Positions 16,625 through 25,983 are shown, numbered from the stretch's first letter. The stretch is DNA of 64,000 nt from Bradyrhizobium sp. AZCC 2176 (GCF_036924645.1 NZ_JAZHRX010000001.1:372001-436000); one strand, 5' to 3'. The notes: generated by a model not told the origin, from the sequence alone. Made by a program: numbers and translations.

Positions 16625-17845
16625 ATGAAAAAAGCCACTCAAATCAGAAGCGTCGAAACGCTCGCCTGCGACGCCGGCTGGCGTAACTACCACTTCGTCA
16701 AGATCATGACCGAGGACGGCATCGTCGGCTGGAGCGAATATGACGAGGGTTTTGGCGCGCCGGGCGTAACGGCAGCAATCGAGCGGCTTGGCGCGCGCGT
16801 GGTCGGCAAGAACGCCTTCCAGCATGAGCGGATCTATGCGGAGCTGTTCGCGGCGACGCGGCCGGCCGCGGGCGGCGTGGTGGCGCTGGCGCTCGGCGCC
16901 ATCGAGAACGCGCTGCTCGACGTCAAGGCCAGGGCGCTGGGCGTGCCCTGCTATGAACTGCTCGGCGGCAAGATCCGCGACCGCATCCGGGTCTACTGGT
17001 CACACTGCGCGACCTGGCGCATCAACCATCCCGACTGGTTCAAGCCCGCCATCACCAGCCTCGATGGCGTCAAATCGATCGGCAACGAGGTGCGCGAAAA
17101 AGGCTTTACGGCGATGAAGACCAACATCTTCGTCTACACCGACGGCAAGCCGCAGGGCTGGCGGCCGGGCTTCGGCGCGCCGTTCGAGCCCGAGATCAAT
17201 GTCGACCGCAAGGTGCTGCGAAACCTCTGCATGCATCTCGAGGCGATCCGCGACGGCGCCGGGCCCGATGTCGACCTGCTGCTCGACCTGAACTTCAACG
17301 CCAAGACGGAAGGCTATCTGAAGATACTCCGGGCAATAAAGGACATGGACCTGTTCTGGGTGGAGATCGACACCTTCAACCCGCAAGCGCTGGGCTACAT
17401 CCGCCGCCAGAGCCCGCACCCGGTCTCATCCTGCGAGACGCTCTTGGGCCTGCGCGAATTCCTGCCCTACTTCAACGAACAGGCGATGGATGTCGCCATC
17501 ATCGACACGCCCTGGAACGGGGTCTGGCAATCGATGAAGATCGCCGCAGCCGCCGAGCACTTTGAGGTCAACGTCGCCCCGCATAATTTCTACGGCCACC
17601 TCTGCACCATGCAGAACGCGCACTTCTCCGCCGCGGTGCCGAATTTGCGCATCATGGAAACCGACATCGATCGCCTGGCGTGGGACCATGAACTGTTCAC
17701 GCATGTGCCCGAGATCGTCGACGGCCATCTCGTGATGCCGGACCGCCCGGGCTGGGGCACCGAGCCCAACGAGGAAGGCCTGCGCGCCCATCCGCCGAAG
17801 AGCAAGGGCGGGCTGTTGAATTACGGGCAGGCTGGGAAGAGGTAG
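16625..17845 (+). CDS. Mandelate racemase / enolase-superfamily dehydratase-like enzyme
   Basis: 406 residues with the capping domain at the N-terminus (VETLACDAGWRNYHFVKIMT) and the barrel after residue about 120. Barrel motifs are AMKTN (candidate lysine base), LLLDLNFN and WVEID (metal aspartate and glutamate), SSCETLLG (third acidic ligand) and APHNFYGHL (histidine). Family members abstract a proton alpha to a carboxylate; many in this subgroup dehydrate sugar acids. AGGAAATC precedes the ATG. It follows the amidohydrolase in the same direction, but a repeat separates them, so shared transcription is uncertain. Confidence 0.9.
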   Translation: MKKATQIRSVETLACDAGWRNYHFVKIMTEDGIVGWSEYDEGFGAPGVTAAIERLGARVVGKNAFQHERIYAELFAATRPAAGGVVALALGAIENALLDVKARALGVPCYELLGGKIRDRIRVYWSHCATWRINHPDWFKPAITSLDGVKSIGNEVREKGFTAMKTNIFVYTDGKPQGWRPGFGAPFEPEINVDRKVLRNLCMHLEAIRDGAGPDVDLLLDLNFNAKTEGYLKILRAIKDMDLFWVEIDTFNPQALGYIRRQSPHPVSSCETLLGLREFLPYFNEQAMDVAIIDTPWNGVWQSMKIAAAAEHFEVNVAPHNFYGHLCTMQNAHFSAAVPNLRIMETDIDRLAWDHELFTHVPEIVDGHLVMPDRPGWGTEPNEEGLRAHPPKSKGGLLNYGQAGKR

Positions 17846-17865
17846 ACGCTCGGTCTGCAGTCAGT

Positions 17866-17957
17866 CGTCATGCCCGGGCTTGTCCCGGGCATCCACGTCT
17901 TGACCGTCCATCGGCAAGAAAAGTCGTGGATGGCGGGGTCAAGCCCGGCCATGACGG
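17866..17957. repeat. Dispersed palindromic repeat (CCCGGGCATCCACG type)
   Basis: CGTCATGCCCGGGCTTGTCC at the left and GTCAAGCCCGGCCATGACGG at the right, with CATCCACG and CGTGGATG inner arms. It lies between two converging genes. Confidence 0.85.
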
Positions 17958-17970
17958 AGAGTGAGTGACA

Positions 17971-19185
17971 TCAATTATCATTCGGCCTACTCGCGAACGC
18001 GCTTTCGATCACGTCGCCGATCGGCTGCCAGGAATTGCCGTCGAACTGCACCAGCCGCATCTGCTCGATCGGATGGAAATCGGCCGGCCCGGTGTTGATC
18101 GCAATGCCCGGCAACGCGATCGGACTCTGGTAATTCCTGAGCGACGCCGCCTGCCGCATGATGTTCTCGCGCGACAGGTCGTCGCCGCACTGAGTCAACA
18201 CCTTGACCAGGGTTTCGGCCGCCGCGTAGCCGAAGATGGCATAGCCATCTTCCCTGTCGCCATCGGGATAGTATCTGTCCATGAAGGCAAGCCATTCCTT
18301 GATGGCAGGGTCATCCTTCCAGGTGGTGTCGCTGGCATCCTTCAGGAACGTGGTCGAGATCACGCCGACGGAATTCTGAAGCCCGGCCGGCCTCAGCGCA
18401 TTCGCGATCGAAGCCGCCGCATTGACCAGCAACAACACGGGATGCCAGCCCAGTTCGGCGGCCCTGCGGATCGCACGCGCCGAGATCGGCGGCGCGCAAT
18501 TGAGCACGAGCACGTCAGCGCCGGAGTTCTTGAGGATGTCGACCTGGTCATCGATTGACATGTCCGCATCGATGGCGATGTCGGCCACGATCATGTTGGC
18601 GGTGAGGCCGAGCCCCTCCTGCAATCCCCGGAACAGATCACGGCCGAACTGGTCGTTCTGCCACAGCACGGCAATCTTCTTGCTGGGATAGGCGGCCTGG
18701 ATGTAATTGGCGTAGATCCGGCCCTCGGCACGAAACGTCGGCTGCCAGCCCATCGTCCATGGAAATCGCTTCGGATGCCCCCACTCCTCGTCGCCGGAGG
18801 CGACAAAGAGCTGGGGGATGCTCCTCTCATTGAGATAGGTTCGCGTCGCCAGATTGCTCGGCGTGCCGAACGATCCGAACATCAGGTGCACGCGCTCCTG
18901 CTCGACCAGTTCACGCGTGTGCTCGACTGCCGTTCGCGGATTTGAGCTGTCGTCGCGGGAGATGAATTTGATCTTGCGGCCATTGATGCCGCCGCGCTCG
19001 TTGATCATGTCGAAATAGGCGGCCTCCGCCCTGCCGATCGAAGCGAACGCGGCCAGCGGGCCGGTATAGGGCATGATATTGCCGATGCGGATTTCGGTGT
19101 CGGTCACGCCAGCAGCCTGGGCCGGCTGCGGGGCGGCCAACAACAATGCGGCGAAGAAGGCTGGTAGCAGCCATTTTATTGTCAT
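17971..19185 (-). CDS. Branched-chain-amino-acid-type ABC substrate-binding protein (orphan)
   Basis: 404 residues from the ATG at 19185, with signal peptide MTIKWLLPAFFAALLLAAPQ cleaved near AQAAG. The mature domain has TEIRIGNIMPYTGPLAAFAS and DMINERGGINGRKIKF, the hallmark of Peripla_BP_6 (LivJ-like) proteins that bind amino acids, amides or aromatic acids. No permease or ATPase of the Liv type is nearby, so it must use components from elsewhere or act as a sensor. It lies downstream of hyuA on the same strand, with a palindromic repeat in the 206-base gap. An upstream ATG at 19206 is possible. Confidence 0.88.
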   Translation of the reverse strand: MTIKWLLPAFFAALLLAAPQPAQAAGVTDTEIRIGNIMPYTGPLAAFASIGRAEAAYFDMINERGGINGRKIKFISRDDSSNPRTAVEHTRELVEQERVHLMFGSFGTPSNLATRTYLNERSIPQLFVASGDEEWGHPKRFPWTMGWQPTFRAEGRIYANYIQAAYPSKKIAVLWQNDQFGRDLFRGLQEGLGLTANMIVADIAIDADMSIDDQVDILKNSGADVLVLNCAPPISARAIRRAAELGWHPVLLLVNAAASIANALRPAGLQNSVGVISTTFLKDASDTTWKDDPAIKEWLAFMDRYYPDGDREDGYAIFGYAAAETLVKVLTQCGDDLSRENIMRQAASLRNYQSPIALPGIAINTGPADFHPIEQMRLVQFDGNSWQPIGDVIESAFASRPNDN

Positions 19186-19290
19186 CAACCCGGCCTCGAA
19201 CGCCAAGCTCGCGGGAGCCTGTGACGCCTACCCCCAGCGACCGCGATGATAGCGCCGCAAATGAGGTTGTGAAATCAAATGTTGGCCGCG

Positions 19291-19379
19291 TAGGGTGGGC
19301 AAAGGCGCTTAGCGCCGTGCCACCATCGGTCAGCGTGGACGGACAAATGGTGGGCACGCTTCGCTTTGCCCACCCTACA
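19291..19379. repeat. Dispersed palindromic repeat (TAGGGTGGGCAAAGGCGC type)
   Basis: TAGGGTGGGCAAAGGCGC at the left, GCTTCGCTTTGCCCACCCTA at the right. A second copy is at 43793-43885 in this window. Confidence 0.9.
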
Positions 19380-19391
19380 CGCCTCATCGCA

Positions 19392-21437
19392 TCAACGCAG
19401 CGCAACATCAAGCCACCCCAACGCATTGACGGTGACTTGATCGCCGGTATCGACCAGCACGGTCGTGGTTTCAGCCTCGATGATCGCGGGACCGGTCAGG
19501 GTGTGACCGGGCTGCAGGTCGTCGAGCGCAAAAACCGGGACTTCGCGCCAGCTGCCGAAGAAGGCCTGCCGTTGGCCGCGTGGCGCACAAACGCTGGACG
19601 TCGCGGCCGCCCGCGCGCGCTCATCCTGCCGCGCAACTTCGCCGACGGCGGCGACGCGGGCGTTGACGAAGACGACTTCCTGGCCGCGCGAGGCATAGGT
19701 GTACAATTCCTCGTGCCTGACGTGAAAGCGGTCCTCGATCCGGTCGACGAGATCGGCGGCGTTCCAGTCGAGACCGTCGAGCGAAACGTCGATTTCAAAG
19801 ATCTGTTCGCCGTAGCGCATCTCCGCGGAGCGCTCGATCGAAACCGGGCCGTTGAACCATGAGCGCAGCCGGCCGGCGGCCTGCTGTTCAAGTCCGGCAA
19901 AGAGCTCGCGCACTTCATCGGCGGTAATGTGCGTCCCGGCACCGTAATGCGTGCGGCTGACTTCGTAGCGAAGATCGCTGGTCAGCATGCCCCAGGCCGA
20001 CAGCACCGAGGCCACCGTCGGCACGATGATGCGCTTGATCTCGAGCTCACGCGCCACTTCCGCCGCATGCAGGCCCGCCGCGCCGCCAAAACTCAACAGT
20101 GCGAACTTTCTGGGATCGACGCCGCGACGCAGTGTCATCAGGCGGATGCCGTCGGCCATGTTGAGATTGATCATTCGGTAGATGCCGGCGGCGGCCTCGA
20201 CGCGCGACAGCTCCATCGCCTTCGCGATGCGGTCGACGGCGGCTTCCGAGGCGGCACGATCGAGCGGGCGTTTGCCGCCCATGAAGGCGGCTGCATCGAG
20301 ATAGCCGAGCACGACATTGGCGTCGGTGACGGTCGCGGCCAAGCCGCCATTGCCGTAACAGGCCGGGCCCGGCACCGAGCCGGCACTTTCCGGCCCCACC
20401 CGTAGCGTGCGGCTGGCATCGACGCTGGCGATCGAACCGCCGCCCGCGGCGATGCTCGCAATGTCGAGGCTGCGCAGCGCGATCCGCTGGCCCGCGAGCA
20501 TGCCGTCTGCGGACAGCGAGGCCTGCCCACCCGCGATCAGCGAGATATCCGTGGAGGTGCCGCCCATGTCGAACGGCACGAGATCGGGAATGCCGACCAG
20601 ATCGGCGCAGCGCCGGCCGCCCGACATGCCACCCGCGGGACCGGACAGCACGGTGCCCGCGGCAAGCCGCGAGGCTTCCTCGACCGGCGCCATGCCGCCA
20701 TGCGACAGCACAACGAAGAGGCCGCCCTTGAAGCCGGCCTCGATGAGGCGCGCTTCGAGATTGGTCAGATAGTGCCGCACGATCGGTTCGACATAGGCGT
20801 TCACGATCGTGGTCGAGACGCGCTCATACTCCTTGATCTGCGGCAGTACGTCGCTGGAGCGCGAGATGCTGATATCAGGCAGCGCCTGCTTCAGCCGTTC
20901 GACGGTGGCGAGTTCATGCACGGGATTGAGGTAGGAATGCAGAAAACACACGGCGACCGAGGTCGCGCCTGACTGCTTGATCGCGGCAATCGCCTGATCG
21001 AGGGAAGCAGTATCCAGCGGAATCAGAACGTCACCGCTGGCCTTCAGCCTTTCCTTGACACCAAAACGCCGTTCGCGCGGCACCAGGGGTTCCGGTGGCG
21101 GCGAGCGCAGATCGTAGCGATCGGGCTTGAGGCCCTCGCGCATCTCGATGACGTCGCGATGGCCTTCAGTGGTCAAGAGCGCAACCTTGGCGCCCTTGCG
21201 CTCCAGTAGCGCATTGGTCGCAACCGTGGTGCCGTGAACCAGTCGGTCGGTCGCAGCGAGCATGTCCGCGCGCGTCACGTTCAGCCGCCGCGCCAGTTCT
21301 TCCAGGCCCGCCATCACGCCGATGGATTGATCCGCCGGGGTCGACGGCGATTTTGCAAACATCGTCCGCCCGCTCTCGTCCGTGGCCACGAGATCGGTGT
21401 AGGTTCCGCCGACGTCAACGCCTATCCTGAACTTCAT
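19392..21437 (-). CDS. hyuA: Hydantoinase/oxoprolinase-type subunit A
   Basis: 681 residues. The N-terminus MKFRIGVDVGGTYTDLVATD is the actin-like phosphate loop of HyuA, and later segments FDMGGTSTDISLI and LSFGGAAGLHAAEVA complete the ATP-binding core. With HyuB it would cleave a cyclic amide such as a hydantoin, oxoproline or related lactam with ATP. Acetone-carboxylase-type relatives exist, so the reaction is not certain. The ATG at 21437 overlaps the hyuB stop by four bases (ATGA), which fixes the start and shows translational coupling. Confidence 0.92.
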   Translation of the reverse strand: MKFRIGVDVGGTYTDLVATDESGRTMFAKSPSTPADQSIGVMAGLEELARRLNVTRADMLAATDRLVHGTTVATNALLERKGAKVALLTTEGHRDVIEMREGLKPDRYDLRSPPPEPLVPRERRFGVKERLKASGDVLIPLDTASLDQAIAAIKQSGATSVAVCFLHSYLNPVHELATVERLKQALPDISISRSSDVLPQIKEYERVSTTIVNAYVEPIVRHYLTNLEARLIEAGFKGGLFVVLSHGGMAPVEEASRLAAGTVLSGPAGGMSGGRRCADLVGIPDLVPFDMGGTSTDISLIAGGQASLSADGMLAGQRIALRSLDIASIAAGGGSIASVDASRTLRVGPESAGSVPGPACYGNGGLAATVTDANVVLGYLDAAAFMGGKRPLDRAASEAAVDRIAKAMELSRVEAAAGIYRMINLNMADGIRLMTLRRGVDPRKFALLSFGGAAGLHAAEVARELEIKRIIVPTVASVLSAWGMLTSDLRYEVSRTHYGAGTHITADEVRELFAGLEQQAAGRLRSWFNGPVSIERSAEMRYGEQIFEIDVSLDGLDWNAADLVDRIEDRFHVRHEELYTYASRGQEVVFVNARVAAVGEVARQDERARAAATSSVCAPRGQRQAFFGSWREVPVFALDDLQPGHTLTGPAIIEAETTTVLVDTGDQVTVNALGWLDVALR

Positions 21438-23101
21438 GAGGACGCTTGCTCCGCCGATGCTTCCGTCAGGCCCTGCTCGCGGTCGCGTTGGCGCGCCTCT
21501 GCCGATCGCTTTGCAGGCGGTCCCCACCCGCCGCCACCGGACGAACGTATCTCGAGGCAATCGCCGGGGCGCAGGTCGATGCCGACTTCCTTGGTGAGCA
21601 GCACACGCGGCTCGCGGCCCTCGGACAGCAATCGATAGTGATGCGGCTTGCCGTCCTCGCCGCCGAGCATGCCGCAGGGACCGTGGCGCGCGCCATCTCC
21701 CGCGGTGTTACCCTTCGCGATCTTTTCAGTCTCCAGCACCAGATCGAGCGCCACGCCGAGGCCGCCGCGATGCTGGCCGTCGCCGCCGGAGCCGGCGCGG
21801 AATTCGTGGCGGCGGAAATGCAGGGGGAAGCGCCCTTCGGCGACTTCGAGGCTGCCGAACTTCAGTCCGCCGACCGAGTGCCACTCGCCGATCGACGACC
21901 AGCCGTCGCCACCCGACGACGCGCCGCCGCCGGGGCGCGCCTGGAACAGGTGCCAGATGAAATTCCTTCCCGTGCGCGGGTCCTCGCCCTGGATCGCGAT
22001 CCGGAATCTTCGGCTCCAGCCCGCCATCGCACGCTCCGGACAGGACGCCGACAACGCCTTCACGATGGCTTCGACGACTTCGTTGGAGGGATGGCTGGTG
22101 CACAGCGTCACCGGCCGGCCTGGGTCGGCCCACACCACCGTGCCTTGCTTCGCGATCACCTTCAGCGGCCGCAGCGCGCCGGTATTCTTGGGGATTTCGG
22201 CATCGATCAGATAGGCAAAGGCCATCGCGACTGCCGCCTGCATATTGGCGTGCGAGGAGTTCACAAAGCTGGTGGATTGCGGATCGGAGTCGGACAGGTC
22301 GACCTCGACGTCGCTGCCGTTCTTGGTGACTTTCGCGGCGATGCGGATGTCGGTGCGGCCATGGCCGTCATCGTCGAGAAAGGCCTCGCCGTAAAACACG
22401 CCGTCCTTCCAGGTCGAGACGACAGCCCTCGTCTGCTGCTCCGTCGCGTCGAGGATCGCTTCCATGGCGGCTTCCACCACAGGCGCACCGAACTCGGCAA
22501 ACAATCGCGACAGCCGCCGCTCGCCGAGATGCGCCGCGCCCAGCATGGCGGCAAGGTCGCCGCGGAATTCGCGGGGGTTGCGAATGTTGAGCGCCAGGAG
22601 ATCGAGCAGATCGTCGCGTAACTTTCCAGCCTCATAGAGCTTGATCGGCGGGACGCGCAGTCCCTCCTGATAGATCTCGGTGGCGGCGGGATTATAGGCG
22701 CCATGGGTGGCGCCGCCGATGTCGCTCTGGTGCGCGCGCACGATGGTCCAGAGCAGGCGCTTGTCGCCGGCGAAGACCGGCACGAAGGCGGTGAGATCGG
22801 GCAGATGGCTGCCGCCGTAATAGGGATCGTTGAGCAGGATGACGTCGCCCCGCTGCACGTCCTTGAACCGTTCCTCGACCGCGAGCGTTGCCCACGGCAG
22901 CGCGCCGACATGGACCGGCAGGTGGTCCGCCTGCGCGATCAGGCGACTGTTCGTGTCGCAGATCGCCAGCGAAAAATCGCGGCTGGAATTGAGTATCTGC
23001 GAATAGGAGGTGCGAAGCATGGCTTCGCCCATCTCTTTTACGATCGAGCTGAGCCGGTGCTGGACGACGGAACGCGTGATGGGATCGATGTTGGCGGACA
23101 T
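21434..23101 (-). CDS. hyuB: Hydantoinase/oxoprolinase-type subunit B
   Basis: 555 residues with typical HyuB features: DPITRSVVQHRLSSIVKEMG at the start, RDFSLAICDTNSRLIAQADH, GDVILLNDPYYGGSHLPD (metal region), IVRAHQSDIGGATHG and the glycine-rich tail SSGGGGWGPP. It partners HyuA in ATP-dependent cyclic-amide hydrolysis. The gene lies 42 bases downstream of the MFS transporter gene and overlaps hyuA, so the three are likely cotranscribed. Confidence 0.93.
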   Translation of the reverse strand: MSANIDPITRSVVQHRLSSIVKEMGEAMLRTSYSQILNSSRDFSLAICDTNSRLIAQADHLPVHVGALPWATLAVEERFKDVQRGDVILLNDPYYGGSHLPDLTAFVPVFAGDKRLLWTIVRAHQSDIGGATHGAYNPAATEIYQEGLRVPPIKLYEAGKLRDDLLDLLALNIRNPREFRGDLAAMLGAAHLGERRLSRLFAEFGAPVVEAAMEAILDATEQQTRAVVSTWKDGVFYGEAFLDDDGHGRTDIRIAAKVTKNGSDVEVDLSDSDPQSTSFVNSSHANMQAAVAMAFAYLIDAEIPKNTGALRPLKVIAKQGTVVWADPGRPVTLCTSHPSNEVVEAIVKALSASCPERAMAGWSRRFRIAIQGEDPRTGRNFIWHLFQARPGGGASSGGDGWSSIGEWHSVGGLKFGSLEVAEGRFPLHFRRHEFRAGSGGDGQHRGGLGVALDLVLETEKIAKGNTAGDGARHGPCGMLGGEDGKPHHYRLLSEGREPRVLLTKEVGIDLRPGDCLEIRSSGGGGWGPPAKRSAEARQRDREQGLTEASAEQASS

Positions 23102-23143
23102 TCGTGGCCGTTTTTGTTGTGGCGCTATCGGAAAGGTCGAGAG

Positions 23144-24376
23144 CTACGTATACATCAAAAACACAATCGTCCCGACGATCAAGGTCGCAGCCATGAATAG
23201 CAGCACTGCGGGCAGGCCGAAGATCGTCGCGACCACGCCGGTCGACGATTGCATCAGCGCTGCGCCGAGGAAAAACGCGAGATTGATTGCCGACAGCGCT
23301 TTGCCGGCATTCTGCGCGTCCACGAGTTGCCGCGTCATGCCGTAGAGCAAGGGCTGCGTCGATATCGCGATGCCGATCAGGACGAACAGGGCGGCGTCGA
23401 TCTGGGCGGGCACCGCTTTCACGCCGAGCAGCTCGGACAGCGGATAATGCGGCGCACCGGCCGCCATCAGAGCGAGCAGCACTGCGGCAAAACAATGCGT
23501 GGCGGCCAGCACTTCGCGGCGATGGCCGATCGTACGATCGAGGATTCCCATCAGCACCGGCCCCGCGATCAGCGCGAGCGTGAACAGGCCGAGCATATTG
23601 CCCGCCTCGATGCGGCCGAGCGCCTTGATTTCCATCAGCCACGGACCGCCCCATAATCCCCGCAGCACCAGCGAGGCGGCGAGCGACACCAGCGACAGCG
23701 CAATCAGGCCGCGAAGTGGTCGCGACAGGCCGATGCGCAGCACTTCGGCCATCTGCGACAATGGTGACGAATGATCGGCATGCGCGGCCGGCTGCTTCGG
23801 GACCAGCAGGACGACCGCAATCGCCACCACCGCGCCGAAGCCTGCGGAGATCCAGAATCCCGCGCGCCATCCCCAAAGCTCGACGACAAAGGCCAGCGGG
23901 CTCGCCGACAGCAGCATGCCGATATTGCCGATCGACAGGATGATCCCGGACCACAGGCCAAAGCGCGAGGCGGACATCTGTTTTGCCGCCAGCGTCATCG
24001 GGCACATCAGCATGCCCGATGTGGCGACGCCGAGCAGGAACTGGCCGAACACAAAACTCTCCGGCCCGGTGGCGAGTCCCGACGCCAGCGCGCCGACGAT
24101 GGTTCCTGCGAGCAGGCTTAGGGAAACCGGGCGGACGCCGAAGCGATCCATCGCGGCGCCGACCGGAATCTGCGAGGCGGCGAAGGCGAAATGATAGATC
24201 GAGGTGAGGCTCGCCAGCGTCTGCGGAGCGGTGCGGAAATCGGCCGCCATCACGTCGAGGCTGATGGCCGGAATGGTTCGCAGCAACGTCGACAGCATGT
24301 GGCCGCAGGCCAGCGCCAGCAGCGCAAAAATCAGGACGCGGATGTTGACATCCGCGCCATCGGTCTTGCCGTCCAT
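23144..24376 (-). CDS. MFS transporter
   Basis: 410 residues with about twelve hydrophobic segments and the MFS loop GAAMDRFGVRPVSL between segments 2 and 3. It has no large soluble domain. It sits between the CmcJ-like dioxygenase gene and hyuB in the same direction, so it probably imports the substrate or exports a product of that pathway (inference). A perfect 10-bp hairpin lies just before its start codon. Confidence 0.9.
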   Translation of the reverse strand: MDGKTDGADVNIRVLIFALLALACGHMLSTLLRTIPAISLDVMAADFRTAPQTLASLTSIYHFAFAASQIPVGAAMDRFGVRPVSLSLLAGTIVGALASGLATGPESFVFGQFLLGVATSGMLMCPMTLAAKQMSASRFGLWSGIILSIGNIGMLLSASPLAFVVELWGWRAGFWISAGFGAVVAIAVVLLVPKQPAAHADHSSPLSQMAEVLRIGLSRPLRGLIALSLVSLAASLVLRGLWGGPWLMEIKALGRIEAGNMLGLFTLALIAGPVLMGILDRTIGHRREVLAATHCFAAVLLALMAAGAPHYPLSELLGVKAVPAQIDAALFVLIGIAISTQPLLYGMTRQLVDAQNAGKALSAINLAFFLGAALMQSSTGVVATIFGLPAVLLFMAATLIVGTIVFLMYT

Positions 24377-24383
24377 GATCCGT

Positions 24384-24410
24384 CTCGCCCCAAAATTGTC
24401 TTGGGGCGAG
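24384..24410 (-). promoter_or_regulatory. Leader hairpin covering the ribosome-binding site of the MFS gene
   Basis: On the transcribed strand CTCGCCCCAA pairs perfectly with TTGGGGCGAG across a 7-base loop, ending eight bases before the ATG at 24376. The 3' arm contains the only Shine-Dalgarno-like purines (GGGGCGAG). No T-run follows, so translational control or RNA processing fits better than termination. Confidence 0.5.
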
Positions 24411-24453
24411 GTATCACCAATATGACGGGAACGCGAATCCGTCCGTTACGCGA

Positions 24454-25299
24454 TCAGCGCTTGTGGAACACCAGTGTCCTGAGCTCGATGCTCTCGCGCG
24501 GAGCTGCATCGGCCGGCGTGGTCGGATCGGTGAAGGCAGTGTGCGGCCCAAACCGCGTGCGGCCGTCGGTTGCGGAATCGTAGCACTTCAGCAGCAGCGC
24601 CTCGTCGGTCCTCATTTCCGGAATGTAGTACCAGCGATGGTTCGGATTGTACCTGACGGAGTAGGTCTCGCCGCTGCGGTTCGGATAGATCAGGTCGGAG
24701 GCGACGAGATCGCCAGCCTCGACGGTCTGCCCGTCGCACATGGCAAGCGGCGCATCGCGCAGCGGCTCCCGGATCGGCCGCCACACATTGATGACCTGCA
24801 CGCGCCCTTTCAGGAGTTCGTCAGCCTCGGCGGGCAGATGCTCGCGAACGCGATTGGCGCCCGAGACGTCGGTCTGGTCGACATGGACCCGCGTGGCCGG
24901 CTGACGCGGACCGGCACCCCTGATATCGGCGGCGCCCTCGACGCGCTTGCGTACGGTGTGATCGAAGATGAAGACGCGGTCCGCCTTTAGCGTTGCCTTC
25001 AGGAAGGCCTCCACCGCCGGATAGTAGACGCCTCTCACTTCCTTATCGTCGTAGAAATTTTTGACGATAGTGGGATGGCGGACCAGCGCGAAACCTTCAC
25101 GGTCCAGCGAGAGGTTGCCGGCGATCAGACGCGCGTCGAAGATCGGGACGTTGTGCGGTTCAGGCAACGCGGTGGATTTGGGTTCGCCTGGCGGCGGATC
25201 GAAAGCGTAGGTGCGCGGCTTTCCTGGGGTAGGCGCGAGATAGTTCAGCTCGGCGGTGACGAAGGGAAGCGATTCGAGTTTTGCTTGTTGCAGGCCCAT
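24454..25299 (-). CDS. CmcJ/NvfI-family putative Fe(II)/2-oxoglutarate oxygenase
   Basis: 281 residues. The middle holds RVHVDQTDVSG, an HxD iron-ligand pair, and a distal histidine in RFGPHTAF, with the segment INVWRPIREPLRDAPLAMCD typical of CmcJ/AsaB-like proteins. Known relatives modify antibiotics and fungal metabolites by hydroxylation or desaturation; bacterial catabolic members are mostly uncharacterised. GGAGACCACC precedes the ATG at 25299. It is the first gene of the leftward set dioxygenase-MFS-HyuB-HyuA, so it may prepare a substrate for ring opening (inference). Confidence 0.8.
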   Translation of the reverse strand: MGLQQAKLESLPFVTAELNYLAPTPGKPRTYAFDPPPGEPKSTALPEPHNVPIFDARLIAGNLSLDREGFALVRHPTIVKNFYDDKEVRGVYYPAVEAFLKATLKADRVFIFDHTVRKRVEGAADIRGAGPRQPATRVHVDQTDVSGANRVREHLPAEADELLKGRVQVINVWRPIREPLRDAPLAMCDGQTVEAGDLVASDLIYPNRSGETYSVRYNPNHRWYYIPEMRTDEALLLKCYDSATDGRTRFGPHTAFTDPTTPADAAPRESIELRTLVFHKR

Positions 25300-25666
25300 G
25301 GTGGTCTCCTGGACTCCATTGTTTGTTCTGTTTGATGTTGGCGGGACCGCCGAGCCTCGCAAGGCGCGTTAGAAAATAGCAAATTTGCCGTTCCCGACCG
25401 CGGCAAACGGGAAAAATCCTTGTCTGAAGCGCCGCCCGAACCGCAAGATATTTCGAGCCTTCACGCGCTCGTCATAGGACGCGAGCGCGCGTTACAGGGC
25501 GAGCTTGATCATGGCGGCGCTCGGAACCATGATGCCTTTCGAGCCGATAACGTTGCTCAACACCGCCTTGCTGGTCGGCCTGATCATGAGCGATCGATGG
25601 GGTGACGCGGCGCAGGCCCCGGACATGGATTTCGAGGTATTTGGATTTCGAGGTATTTGCCAAGAA

Positions 25667-25774
25667 CTGACGGAGGAATTCGCCAACCTGGCGTGCTTCC
25701 TCGCCACCGAGCGGGGATCGTTCCTCACCGGCGCCGCCATCAATATCGACGGCGGCTGTTCGCCGGTGGTGTAA
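25667..25774 (+). pseudogene. Remnant of a short-chain dehydrogenase (C-terminal end only)
   Basis: The final residues EEFANLACFLATERGSFLTG followed by AAINIDGGC match the conserved C-terminal end of SDR oxidoreductases. No N-terminal NAD-binding domain or catalytic YxxxK is present upstream; the preceding 250 bases contain no recognisable domain. This looks like the 3' tail of a deleted gene. Confidence 0.7.
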
Positions 25775-25811
25775 GGCGGATTTGACGCCGAAGGTGCGCC
25801 GCGCTCAGGTC

Positions 25812-25980
25812 ATCTCGCCCCGCGTGCGGGGAGAGGTCGAAATTTGCGCTAGCGAATTTCGGGTGAGGGGGACTCTCCGCGAGTACCCCTGTTAGCGAGG
25901 TTGCGGAGGCAGCCCCTCACCCCAACCCTCCAAGAGCGAGCTTTCGCCCGTCTCGACCCCGTGAAGACCGGGGAGAGGGA
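25812..25980. repeat. Dispersed repeat with CTCGCCCCG / CGGGGAGAG arms
   Basis: Contains CTCGCCCCGCGTGCGGGGAG near the left, CGGAGGCAGCCCCTCACCCC in the middle and a CTCGACCCCGTG...CGGGGAGAGGG end. A related but shorter unit is at 34231-34308. It ends four bases before the stop codon of the HU gene and could terminate it. Confidence 0.7.
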
Positions 25981-25983
25981 TTC

